A stretch of 64,000 bases of DNA from an uncultured Lachnospiraceae bacterium (GTDB lineage Bacteria; Bacillota; Clostridia; Lachnospirales; Lachnospiraceae), in contig CABSCP010000002.1 of the NCBI GenBank assembly GCA_902476265.1, positions 124,001-188,000 of the forward strand, in the 5' to 3' direction. The notes beneath the pieces are model-generated. The model was not told the DNA's origin and ran no database searches. It saw only the letters and a program-made list of their open reading frames with translations. Shown here in pieces: positions 33,996 through 41,337 of the stretch. A program made the position numbers and the translations under genes. The stretch's first letter is position 1, and each line of letters begins with the position of its first letter.

Positions 33996-35124
33996 AAAAG
34001 AAAACGGATTCAGAAGTTTCCTGAAAAAGGCGCTGGGTAATCCCAAAACTCAGAATGTAACGATTCCCGTGTTCACCATTTTGATCGCCTTGCTGGCCGG
34101 GGCCGTGGTCCTGCTTTTGCTGGGCAAAAACCCGCTGGGCGCCTATTACAATCTGCTGCAGGGCTGCGGCATCGCGCCCAAGGCTTCCTATGCGGGACAT
34201 AAAAATATGCTGACGGATTTCATGAGCTTTTTAAGTTATCTGACGCCCATGATTTTTGCGGCGCTGGCGGTAGCGGTAGCGCTGCGTTCCGGGCTCTTTA
34301 ACATCGGCGTATCGGGACAGATGCTGGCGGCGGGATTTGCAGCCTCTATTATAGTGGGCTACACTTCTCTTACAGCGCCTTTGGCGAAACCTTTGGTGAT
34401 CATCGTGGGCATCGTGGCCGGAGCGGCCGTGGGCGGGATCATCGGCTTTTTAAAATACCGCTTCAATATCAATGAAGTGGTGTCCTCCATCATGCTAAAC
34501 TATATTCTGCAGTATGTGTGCAGCTTTTTTATCAACACCTATTTTGTGGATCCGGTTTCCAGGCAGTCCAGGGCGGTCTCTTCAGCTTCCAGGCTGACGC
34601 TGGCGGACACGGTGGTGGGCGATCTGAAAATGGATATTCCGCTGGGCATTCTGCTGGCGCTGGCTGCGGTCTGGCTGGTGAAATTTCTGATGGACAAGAC
34701 AAAGCTGGGGTATGAAATGAAAGCCGTGGGATTTTCCGGAAACGCTTCCAGATATGCGGGAATCCATGTGGGCAGGAACATTGTCCTGACCATGGTGATT
34801 TCCGGGGCGCTGGCAGGGCTTGCCGGAGTGACCTATTATCTGGGCTATTTCGCCTCCATCCGTCCCAGGACGCTGAGTGATACCGGATTTGACGCCATTG
34901 CCGTGGCACTTTTGGGCAATTCCAATCCGGTGGGCATCCTGTTTTCTTCTTTTTTGATCACAATGATCGACAAAGGCAGCACCTACATGAGTTCGACGGC
35001 AGGGGTGCAGGCGGAAATTGCGGATGTGATCACAGGTGTGATCCTTTTATTCTCCGCCTGTACGGCTTTTATCAAATACCGGGTGGCGCGTATGGATGAC
35101 GGGAAAAAGGAGGAGAAAAAATGA
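33988..35124 (+). CDS. Nucleoside ABC importer permease 1 (NupP-like)
   Basis: 378 residues, about nine hydrophobic helices. Conserved segments ALRSGLFNIGVSGQM and SNPVGILFSSF match the BPD_transp_2 permease family. It begins inside the ATPase gene (eight-base overlap) and overlaps the next permease by four bases, giving strict coupling. It forms the membrane pore with the second permease. Confidence 0.9.
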   Translation: MHKKENGFRSFLKKALGNPKTQNVTIPVFTILIALLAGAVVLLLLGKNPLGAYYNLLQGCGIAPKASYAGHKNMLTDFMSFLSYLTPMIFAALAVAVALRSGLFNIGVSGQMLAAGFAASIIVGYTSLTAPLAKPLVIIVGIVAGAAVGGIIGFLKYRFNINEVVSSIMLNYILQYVCSFFINTYFVDPVSRQSRAVSSASRLTLADTVVGDLKMDIPLGILLALAAVWLVKFLMDKTKLGYEMKAVGFSGNASRYAGIHVGRNIVLTMVISGALAGLAGVTYYLGYFASIRPRTLSDTGFDAIAVALLGNSNPVGILFSSFLITMIDKGSTYMSSTAGVQAEIADVITGVILLFSACTAFIKYRVARMDDGKKEEKK

Positions 35125-36080
35125 ATACAGTGATCATTGACGGTTTATCTTTTGCTCTTCCTCTTTTTATCATGGCAATCGGCGGCATTTATTCGGAGAA
35201 GAGCGGTATTACCAACCTGGCCCTGGAAGGGCTGCAGGGCTTCGGCGCTTTCACCGGCGCTCTTGTGGCGGTGCTGATCGCCGGGAATTTCGCCGGAAAT
35301 TCGGCGGTCCCCTTTTATATTGCGATGGTATTTGCCGTCATCGGCGGCATGTTGTTTTCCCTGATCCATGCCCTTTTGTGCATCCGGTTTCGGGCGAATA
35401 TGGTCATCAGCGGCGTGGTCATCAATATTTTGGCGATGGCGCTGACCTCTTTTTTGACGAAGCAGATCAATGCGGCGGTGTTCGGTGCGGCCAGCGATAA
35501 ATTTGTGCTGGGCGTTTCCAGCCGGATTACGGTGCCGGGACTATCCCGGATTCCGGTGCTGGGAGCAGTGTTCACCAATCTCTATCCTTTTGAGATCGTG
35601 ATCGTAATTGTGGCCTTTATCGCCTGGTTTGTGATGTACAAGACCAGATTCGGCCTTCATCTTCGCGCCTGCGGCGACAATCCCCATGCGGTGGATGCGG
35701 CCGGTATCGAAGTGGGGAGAGTGCGGCTGGCGGCAGTCATGGTATCCGGCGCCCTTTCGGGACTGGGGGGCATCTGCTTTGCCTATTCCATTTCCGCCAA
35801 TTTTTCCAATGCGATTTATGTGGGCTACGGCTATCTGGCAATCGCGGCGCTGATTTTCGGAAACTGGCGCATCCTGCCCACACTGGGCGCCTGCCTTTTG
35901 TTTGGGTTCGCCCGTTCCGGCGGCTATAAGCTGGTGCAGATCCTGGCCATGCCTTCCAGCTATCAGGATCTGGTGATGATTCTGCCCTATGTGCTCACAT
36001 TGTTTTTGCTGATTTTCTTTTCCAAACACAACCGTTCGCCCCGCGCTCTGGGCGTGATTTACGACAAAGGAGCCAGGTGA
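35121..36080 (+). CDS. Nucleoside ABC importer permease 2 (NupQ-like)
   Basis: 319 residues, about nine helices. EKSGITNLALEGLQ and the inward-facing HLRACGDNPHAVDAAGI loop identify the second permease of BMP-type importers. Start overlaps permease 1 by ATGA. The operon ends after it at a strong terminator. Confidence 0.9.
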   Translation: MNTVIIDGLSFALPLFIMAIGGIYSEKSGITNLALEGLQGFGAFTGALVAVLIAGNFAGNSAVPFYIAMVFAVIGGMLFSLIHALLCIRFRANMVISGVVINILAMALTSFLTKQINAAVFGAASDKFVLGVSSRITVPGLSRIPVLGAVFTNLYPFEIVIVIVAFIAWFVMYKTRFGLHLRACGDNPHAVDAAGIEVGRVRLAAVMVSGALSGLGGICFAYSISANFSNAIYVGYGYLAIAALIFGNWRILPTLGACLLFGFARSGGYKLVQILAMPSSYQDLVMILPYVLTLFLLIFFSKHNRSPRALGVIYDKGAR

Positions 36081-36082
36081 TC

Positions 36083-36117
36083 AAAAAACGGGCTGTCCCA
36101 TGGGGCAGCCCGTTTTT
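36083..36117 (+). terminator. Bidirectional terminator, nucleoside importer / small minus-strand gene
   Basis: ACGGGCTG pairs with CAGCCCGT, with CCC/GGG inside. There is an A run before and a T run after, so it can stop transcripts from both sides. Confidence 0.85.
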
Positions 36118-36141
36118 GGTACGCTGGCTTTTTTGAAAAAC

Positions 36142-36342
36142 TTATCCGATGGAAGGGCCTCCGGGAAAACCGGGAAAATAAGCGGGCGGTACCACACCGG
36201 GGAAATGAATGTCAATCCCCTCATCCAGAGCGTTGTCGGCATCCGGCGTTTCGTCATCCTTCGCTACCGGATTAACACCGTCTGCGGAAAGGACCGTTTC
36301 GTAGGCCATATCATAAGGCTTTTCGTTGTTATCGTAATCCAT
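36142..36342 (-). CDS. 66-residue acidic, C-terminally Pro/Gly-rich protein (unknown)
   Basis: On the minus strand, ATG is preceded by a full AAGGAGG at optimal spacing, the best evidence that it is real. The peptide is acidic (MDYDNNEKPYDMAYE, KDDETPDADNALDEG) and ends in an aromatic Pro/Gly segment, VPPAYFPGFPGGPSIG. No signal, no membrane segment, no Cys. It converges on the importer operon, sharing its terminator, and diverges from the LacI gene. No family recognised. Confidence 0.6.
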   Translation of the reverse strand: MDYDNNEKPYDMAYETVLSADGVNPVAKDDETPDADNALDEGIDIHFPGVVPPAYFPGFPGGPSIG

Positions 36343-36429
36343 TTCAGCCTCCTTTTCATCATGGTTTAAAGGGTTACATATATAGTTTTAACAAATACAC
36401 AGGAATTTATGAAAAAAGGCGGAATTTGT

Positions 36430-36458
36430 TTGAAATATGCCACAATCTGGGATAAAAT
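36430..36458 (+). promoter_or_regulatory. Promoter of the LacI-family gene
   Basis: TTGAAA (36430-36435), 17 bases, TAAAAT (36453-36458), 50 bases before the start codon. Confidence 0.65.
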
Positions 36459-36507
36459 GAAATTATAGTTTATGAAAATTTATAAATTAGTATGAGGGGG
36501 ATAGATT

Positions 36508-37608
36508 ATGGCAATGAAATCAAAAGATCTGGCAGCGCTTCTTGAAGTTTCTACGGCAACCATGTCTCTTGTGCTGAATAACAAACCGGGAATCAGCGAT
36601 GAACTGCGCAATACGCTTCTTTCCAAAATAAGAGAACTGGGTTATGGGTACATGATCAAGGGAGAAAATCATGACAGGGAGAATGAACAGCAAAAAAAGC
36701 TGGCTTATGTCATTTACTCCGGTGAAGAAGAACGGGAAGAAGAATCCTCCTTTTATCCCCCTATTTTAGAAGGAGTGGAGAGAGAAGCCAGAGGGCAGGG
36801 GTATCAGCTTCTTGTCATCCACAAGGATTTAAAAAAGAAAGAAGCTTCGCTGAAAATGCTCTGTGAAGAGTGTGAAGGGATCATTGTACAGGCGCCCAGG
36901 CTCTCGGAAAAGGAACTGGAAGAGCTGGAGGAAACAGGACTTGCGTTTGTGACGGTGGCATGTACGCTTCCCGGCGGGCAGATCACTTCGGTGTGTGTCA
37001 ATAACGAACAGGGAATGTATAAGGCTGTCAGATACCTCAGAGAACGGGGCCATGAAAAGATCGGCTACATCAGAACGGATTCCCGCCAGTGTGCCGCCGC
37101 AGAAAGGCATAAGTATTTTAAACTGGCGTTGATGGAGGAGGGGCTCGCTGTGGTTGACGAAATGGATATTCTGGTGCCGGGAAACGGAGGGGCATCCGGC
37201 AGCGTCAGGGAGTTTCTGGAGAATTACTGGATCGTTCAGAAAAAAGAAATTCCTACAGCGCTGATTTTGGAAAACGATATTTTGGGACCGGCGGTATACC
37301 GGGCTCTGCACAGCGCCGGAAAAAAGATCCCTAAGGATGTTTCTGTAATCGGCTTCGACGGGCGCGCGGTCTGCAGCATGATCGAACCCACCCTCACCAC
37401 CCTTCGGGTGCCGAGACGCTTTTTTGGCAGGGCGCTGATGATGCTTTTGGCACAGAAAATGCAGCTGCATGCGAACGGAATGGAAAAAGTGGCGGTTAAG
37501 GTTGAAGTGGATGTGGAACTGGTGGAAATGGAAAGTGTGGCGGACGGACCGTTGAAAGTACATAATTTGGAAATGGAAAATGGATATCCTGACAGAATAA
37601 AGGGTTAA
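36508..37608 (+). CDS. LacI-family transcription regulator
   Basis: 366 residues. The N-terminal HTH is KSKDLAALLEVSTATMSLVL followed by the hinge. A periplasmic-binding-like ligand domain follows (VSVIGFDGRAVCSMIEPTLTT). The start follows GAGGGGGATAG. No sugar operon is next to it, so the target and effector are unknown; the divergent 66-residue gene is one candidate target. An unusually long charged linker (residues ~50-70) joins the HTH and ligand domains. Confidence 0.88.
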   Translation: MAMKSKDLAALLEVSTATMSLVLNNKPGISDELRNTLLSKIRELGYGYMIKGENHDRENEQQKKLAYVIYSGEEEREEESSFYPPILEGVEREARGQGYQLLVIHKDLKKKEASLKMLCEECEGIIVQAPRLSEKELEELEETGLAFVTVACTLPGGQITSVCVNNEQGMYKAVRYLRERGHEKIGYIRTDSRQCAAAERHKYFKLALMEEGLAVVDEMDILVPGNGGASGSVREFLENYWIVQKKEIPTALILENDILGPAVYRALHSAGKKIPKDVSVIGFDGRAVCSMIEPTLTTLRVPRRFFGRALMMLLAQKMQLHANGMEKVAVKVEVDVELVEMESVADGPLKVHNLEMENGYPDRIKG

Positions 37609-37664
37609 AAAAACAATTATATAGTAAAAACCGTAAAATGGAAATAAAAAAATAAAAAAAAAGA

Positions 37665-37693
37665 TTGACAAATCTTTTTTGATGTTTTATGAT
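37665..37693 (+). promoter_or_regulatory. Near-perfect sigma-A promoter of a candidate small RNA
   Basis: TTGACA (37665-37670), 17 bases, TATGAT (37688-37693). One of the closest to consensus in the window, but no credible coding gene starts behind it. Confidence 0.75.
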
Positions 37694-37699
37694 AAGCAC

Positions 37700-37806
37700 A
37701 AGTTGAAAAGTCATCAACCCACAAAATCAGACAGGGTACGTCCGTATGGATTTGCCCTGTCATCCCCCCCAAGAAGAATGCCTGCTGATATTCAGCAGGT
37801 TTTTTT
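37700..37806 (+). ncRNA. Candidate ~105-nt small RNA with exposed C-run
   Basis: A strong promoter is followed after ~85 bases by a terminator (CCTGCTGA, 37781-37788, with TCAGCAGG, 37792-37799, then T). In between are a 5' hairpin (GTTGA 37702-37706 with TCAAC 37714-37718) and a longer one (GACAGGG 37730-37736 with CCCTGTC 37755-37761). A run of seven C (37764-37770) lies unpaired between hairpins. No ORF with a ribosome site fits. The next gene has its own promoter, so this is not simply its leader. Exposed UCCCC-like segments are used by Firmicute small RNAs to bind Shine-Dalgarno sites. It is not SRP, 6S, tmRNA or RNase P RNA by motif. Confidence 0.55.
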
Positions 37807-37844
37807 ATACGATAAGAAACTTCGTTTCCTATCGTATAAAAAAA
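37800..37844. repeat. Long near-perfect inverted repeat
   Basis: A T run and ATACGATAAGAAAC (37807-37820) face GTTTCCTATCGTAT (37824-37837) and an A run across a three-base loop, one mismatch. It can form a very stable hairpin on either strand; on the minus strand it would act as a terminator, on the plus strand it backs up the terminator just before it. Confidence 0.8.
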
Positions 37845-37963
37845 CACGCTTCGCTGTAGATGCGCACACTTTTTATTTACGATAACGAAAAAACCTTGAG
37901 GCACATTTTCTGCTGTTTTTGCAGGATTTTGTGTATAGAAATCCGATATGGCGGGAAATGAGG

Positions 37964-37992
37964 TTGTAGAAGGCCTGGTAATCCGTTATACT
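37964..37992 (+). promoter_or_regulatory. Promoter of the cytidylate-kinase-like gene
   Basis: TTGTAG (37964-37969), 17 bases, TATACT (37987-37992). It fixes the gene start at 38020 because an in-frame start at 37948 would lie upstream of it. Confidence 0.65.
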
Positions 37993-38019
37993 AAAAGGGA
38001 AGAAGGGAGGGATTTACCT

Positions 38020-38634
38020 ATGAAAAGACAGATGATTATCACCATCGGCAGAAGCTTTGGCAGCAATGGACGGGAAATCGGAGAACGGCTGGCAGAAGCT
38101 TTGGGTATTGGATTTTACGACAGAAATCTGATCGATATGGCCGCAAAAAAGAGCGGGATCGAGAGAAGTGTGGTGGGAAATGCGGACGAGAAGCTGATCG
38201 GCCGTTTTCTGGAGCTTGCCCCTGGAATCGATCTGATCCAGGAGAACACCAATGAGAAAATTTACCGGGCCCAGGCGGAGGTGATCCGTTCCATCGTACG
38301 GCGGGAAGAGTCCTGCGTGATTGTGGGAAGGGGAGCCGACTATGTGCTCAGAAACCGGCCGGAGGTTTTAAAGGTGTTTATTTATGCGCCTTTAGACTGC
38401 AGGATCAAAACGGTGATGGAGCGTTATCATTTTAAAGAGGATGAGGCGGAAAAGGTGATCCGCCATATGGATAAGACAAGACGCAACTATTATGAATATT
38501 TTACGGACCGCAACTGGGACCAGAAGGAGGGGAAGGACCTGCTCATCGACAGCAGCGAATTCGGCATCCAGGGCACGGTGGAACTGATCAAGGCTGCGGC
38601 CGTATGTAAGCTGGAACGGGATTGGGATGTATGA
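38020..38634 (+). CDS. Cytidylate-kinase-like protein
   Basis: 204 residues from ATG 38020, after GGGAGG. The N-terminus TIGRSFGSNGREIGERLAEA is a modified P-loop of the cytidylate-kinase-like family (Cytidylate_kin2); YDRNLI and REESCVIVGRGADYVL continue the pattern. The family is common in Clostridia as a stand-alone protein and its substrate is not settled; it may phosphorylate a nucleoside monophosphate or another small molecule. The stop overlaps the following hydrolase start by four bases. Confidence 0.8.
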   Translation: MKRQMIITIGRSFGSNGREIGERLAEALGIGFYDRNLIDMAAKKSGIERSVVGNADEKLIGRFLELAPGIDLIQENTNEKIYRAQAEVIRSIVRREESCVIVGRGADYVLRNRPEVLKVFIYAPLDCRIKTVMERYHFKEDEAEKVIRHMDKTRRNYYEYFTDRNWDQKEGKDLLIDSSEFGIQGTVELIKAAAVCKLERDWDV

Positions 38635-39686
38635 ATAAGGAAATTCTGAATTTGAATCAAAAGAGCCGGGTGGAATGCCTTGCAGAGGATACGCTGGAAG
38701 CCCGGATGGAAACGGAAGTGGAGCCTTTTCTGGCCGGTATTTGTGTCCGGGGGCGGATGAAAACAGAAAAACCTGCGCCGGAGGAAAAATGCGCAGCGCC
38801 TGTGGAAGGGCTTTATTATGAATTGTATCCCCGGGACTGTCCCAGGGGAACCATTGTGATCAGCTATGGATTCACGGAATCCTGTCTGAAATATCATGAA
38901 CTGATTTATTATTTTTATAAAGAAGGCTATCAGATTGCCGTTATGGATCATCGGGGACACGGGAAATCTCTTCGGGAGGTGGAGGATACCACCATTGTAC
39001 ATATCGAACTTTTTTCCCGTTATGTGAAGGATCTGCACCGGTTCGTCCATACCGTGGTAAAACCCCTATGCCAGGAAAAACCCCTCTATTTATATGCACA
39101 TTCCATGGGGGGCTGCATCGGGGCATTTTATCTGGAGCAGTATCCGGAGGATTTTACCAAAGCGGTGTTAAACGCACCCATGCTGGGACTGAAGCTGGGA
39201 GCCTGTCCGGCCTGGGCCGCCCGGGTGCTGTGCGATTTAAAGGTGATGAAGGGAGAAGGCAGGGAGCGGTTGTTTACCCAGTCCCCCTTTGACCCGGAAG
39301 AACCTTTCGAGGAATGCTCGGCCAGTTCTCGGGCCCGGCATGCCTGCTATCTGAAGCGGCGCAGAGAGGATCCGGATTATCAGACTTCTTCCGCCAGCTA
39401 TTTTTGGGGGAAAGAAGCGATCAATGCGGGCAATTTTGTGATCAGCCGCCGTCAGGCGGAAAAGGTGAAGATTCCGGTCCTTTTATTTCAGGCAGAGCAG
39501 GACAGCCTGGTGAAGCCCGGGGCTCAGAAGAAATTCATTTCCCGGATCAAAGACGGCAGGCTGATGCTGGTGCCGGGGGTGCGCCATGAAATTTACCGCG
39601 CGCCCAATGAAGTGCTGGCGCCTTATCTGGAAGAGATCTTTTGGTTTTATGAGGGAGACAAGAAAGGATCGTGTTCTGTCATATAA
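38631..39686 (+). CDS. Alpha/beta hydrolase (lysophospholipase/monoglyceride lipase-like)
   Basis: 351 residues from ATG 38631, overlapping the previous stop (ATGA). Nucleophile Ser158 is in YAHSMGGCIG; the oxyanion region is YGFTESCLKYHEL; DHRGHGKS is a family motif; the Asp is in AEQDSLV and the His in PGVRHEIYRAP. No signal peptide. Likely hydrolyses an acyl ester such as a lysophospholipid or monoacylglycerol. A terminator follows. Confidence 0.82.
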   Translation: MNKEILNLNQKSRVECLAEDTLEARMETEVEPFLAGICVRGRMKTEKPAPEEKCAAPVEGLYYELYPRDCPRGTIVISYGFTESCLKYHELIYYFYKEGYQIAVMDHRGHGKSLREVEDTTIVHIELFSRYVKDLHRFVHTVVKPLCQEKPLYLYAHSMGGCIGAFYLEQYPEDFTKAVLNAPMLGLKLGACPAWAARVLCDLKVMKGEGRERLFTQSPFDPEEPFEECSASSRARHACYLKRRREDPDYQTSSASYFWGKEAINAGNFVISRRQAEKVKIPVLLFQAEQDSLVKPGAQKKFISRIKDGRLMLVPGVRHEIYRAPNEVLAPYLEEIFWFYEGDKKGSCSVI

Positions 39687-39696
39687 TATGGAAAGA

Positions 39697-39733
39697 AAAA
39701 GTGCCGGTAACCACAGGGGTTATCGGCACTTTT
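39697..39733. terminator. Bidirectional terminator between the hydrolase and tRNA-Trp
   Basis: AAAAGTGCCG with AACC pairs with GGTT and CGGCACTTTT; A run on the left and T run on the right suit both strands. Confidence 0.75.
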
Positions 39734-39765
39734 GGGATCTTTTCTGCCTGATGGCAATAAAAAAA

Positions 39766-39836
39766 CAGGGGCAGTAGGAATCGAACCCACATCGACGGTT
39801 TTGGAGACCGCTGTTCTACCTTTGAACTATGCCCCT
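39766..39836 (-). tRNA. tRNA-Trp (anticodon CCA)
   Basis: Read on the minus strand it begins AGGGGCATAG, has anticodon loop CTCCAAA (CCA, Trp), T-arm GGGTTCGATTCC and ends TGCCCCT plus discriminator G. The acceptor stem is a full seven pairs; 3' CCA is not encoded. 71 nt is normal for tRNA-Trp. Confidence 0.95.
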
Positions 39837-39867
39837 ATTCAACAGCCCTACCGGACTGACGAAATGT

Positions 39868-39897
39868 ATTATAACACAGAAAAGACAAATTTTGCAA
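39868..39897 (-). promoter_or_regulatory. Promoter of tRNA-Trp
   Basis: On the minus strand TTGCAA (39897-39892), 18 bases, TATAAT (39873-39868). It lies between the VanZ-like gene and the tRNA. Confidence 0.65.
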
Positions 39898-39915
39898 GCC
39901 CTATTTAAAAAAAAA

Positions 39916-40464
39916 TCATTCCCTTTGTTTCCGTGTGCGTTCCATGGACAGCAGGGCAAAAATTGTTTTGCGTCCGAGAAAACCGAAAATACGGGTGAGA
40001 TAGATTCCTGTAAAAATCCCGATGCTGTCGATGGCCACATCCCTGGGAGAAGGGCCGCGGCCTGCCACAAAGGACTGATGGTATTCATCCAGACAGGCGA
40101 AGGCTACGCAGAAAAATCCTGCCGCAATCACCAGCCAAAAGCCCCGGAGCCGGTATACATACAGCGGCAGGGCCACAGAAACGGCCAGCATAAAATATTC
40201 CGTAACATGGGCGAGCTTGCGCACGTAAAAATGGATGGCATTCACATAGTGGGCGATCTGTGCAGCGTCCATATTCAGGTCCAGAATCCGGTTGGCCAAT
40301 CTCACAAGCCTGGTGCTGATATCGAGACTGAGCTGGCTGGACTGCGCCCCTGTCTGGGCAGAAAAGGAAAAAATCAGATACATCATGCACAGCGCTGGCA
40401 CGAAGGACAGAGGCTTAAGCAGGAAGCGGAACATCTTTTTCATCGTGAGCAAAAAATATTTCAT
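39916..40464 (-). CDS. VanZ-like membrane protein
   Basis: 182 residues. Four to five hydrophobic segments and VanZ-family marks: RKLAHVTEYFMLAV near the middle and LDEYHQSFVAGRGPSPRDVAIDSIG. The ATG is preceded on the minus strand by GAGGAGG. VanZ proteins affect glycopeptide or lipoglycopeptide tolerance in some strains, but most homologues have unknown roles. Single-gene unit upstream of tRNA-Trp. Confidence 0.88.
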   Translation of the reverse strand: MKYFLLTMKKMFRFLLKPLSFVPALCMMYLIFSFSAQTGAQSSQLSLDISTRLVRLANRILDLNMDAAQIAHYVNAIHFYVRKLAHVTEYFMLAVSVALPLYVYRLRGFWLVIAAGFFCVAFACLDEYHQSFVAGRGPSPRDVAIDSIGIFTGIYLTRIFGFLGRKTIFALLSMERTRKQRE

Positions 40465-40486
40465 CGAAAATCCTCCTCGTCCGTTT

Positions 40487-40515
40487 AATATATCCCATTA
40501 TCAGGGGTTATGCAA
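40487..40515 (-). promoter_or_regulatory. Promoter of the VanZ-like gene
   Basis: Minus strand TTGCAT (40515-40510), 17 bases, TATATT (40492-40487), about 22 bases before the ATG. Confidence 0.65.
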
Positions 40516-40622
40516 GCCGCGCAGGATTAAGCTTTTCTTAAAATTCTATGAAATCGTCGGGATACAGGGCTCAATCAGGCCATGTTTTGGCGGAAAAGCC
40601 GAATTTGCGAAAAAAATATAAA

Positions 40623-40658
40623 GTGAGAGTGTTCCATTCACTCATTTTATGGTATGAT
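40623..40658 (+). promoter_or_regulatory. Promoter and probable operator of the TetR gene
   Basis: The -10 is TATGAT (40653-40658); the -35 is weak. An imperfect palindrome, GAGTG (40627-40631) with CACTC (40639-40643), plus GTGA and TCAC arms, lies where the -35 should be. A TetR dimer there would repress its own gene. Confidence 0.5.
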
Positions 40659-40698
40659 GAAAGAAAATTGGGGTTTTATCTACAAAGAGGATAAGGGT

Positions 40699-41280
40699 AT
40701 GAGCGAAAAATCGGCGCAGAAGAAACAGTTGATTCTCAAAACTGCCCGGCGCGTTTTTATGGAAAAGGGGTATAAGGATGTCACCATGAAGGATATTGTG
40801 GAGGCATGCGAGATCAGCCGGGGCGGCCTGTACCTGTATTTTGGCAGCGTGGAGGAATTGTTTCTGGCAGTGATGAGCGCCGAGGAAGAGGAAACGGACG
40901 ATGTTTTTTCCAGGGAACTGGGGGAGGATGCTTCGGCTGTGGATGTGCTCCTGATTTTTTTGAAGGAGCAGAAGCGGGAAATCCTCCGCAGAAAAGACGA
41001 CCTTTCCGTTGCAATATATGAATACTATTTTGCAAACCGTCCCACAGGAGAGAACAATCCTTTGCAGGAAAGGTTCCGGGCGGCAGCCCAGGCGCTGGCC
41101 CGGCTCATTGAGGCGGGGATCGCAGGCGGGGAATTTTATGATGTGGATCCGGAAAGGACGGCGGACAACATCATGTTCGTTTTAGAGGGGCTGCATATCT
41201 GCGCTCATACGATGAGGGTTACGGAAACAATGGTGGACAATGAGCTGCTTACGTTGATGAGCGGGCTTGTTGCAGAATAA
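40699..41280 (+). CDS. TetR-family transcription regulator
   Basis: 193 residues from ATG 40699; an upstream in-frame ATG at 40657 lies within the -10 and cannot be used. The HTH is KDVTMKDIVEACEISRGGLY followed by the LYFGSVEELF helix typical of TetR. The C-terminal ligand domain is unclassified. It lies 57 bases before purL and diverges from VanZ; either may be a target. A short bulged hairpin (41283-41305) separates it from purL. Confidence 0.88.
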   Translation: MSEKSAQKKQLILKTARRVFMEKGYKDVTMKDIVEACEISRGGLYLYFGSVEELFLAVMSAEEEETDDVFSRELGEDASAVDVLLIFLKEQKREILRRKDDLSVAIYEYYFANRPTGENNPLQERFRAAAQALARLIEAGIAGGEFYDVDPERTADNIMFVLEGLHICAHTMRVTETMVDNELLTLMSGLVAE

Positions 41281-41337
41281 AGAGGGACTGTTATTGGACA
41301 GTTCCCCAAAATTACAAAGCAGGAGAATGAAAAGAGA

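Noticed and set aside
37948..38019. Longer N-terminus for the cytidylate-kinase-like gene
   Set aside because: It would begin upstream of the gene's own promoter (37964-37992).
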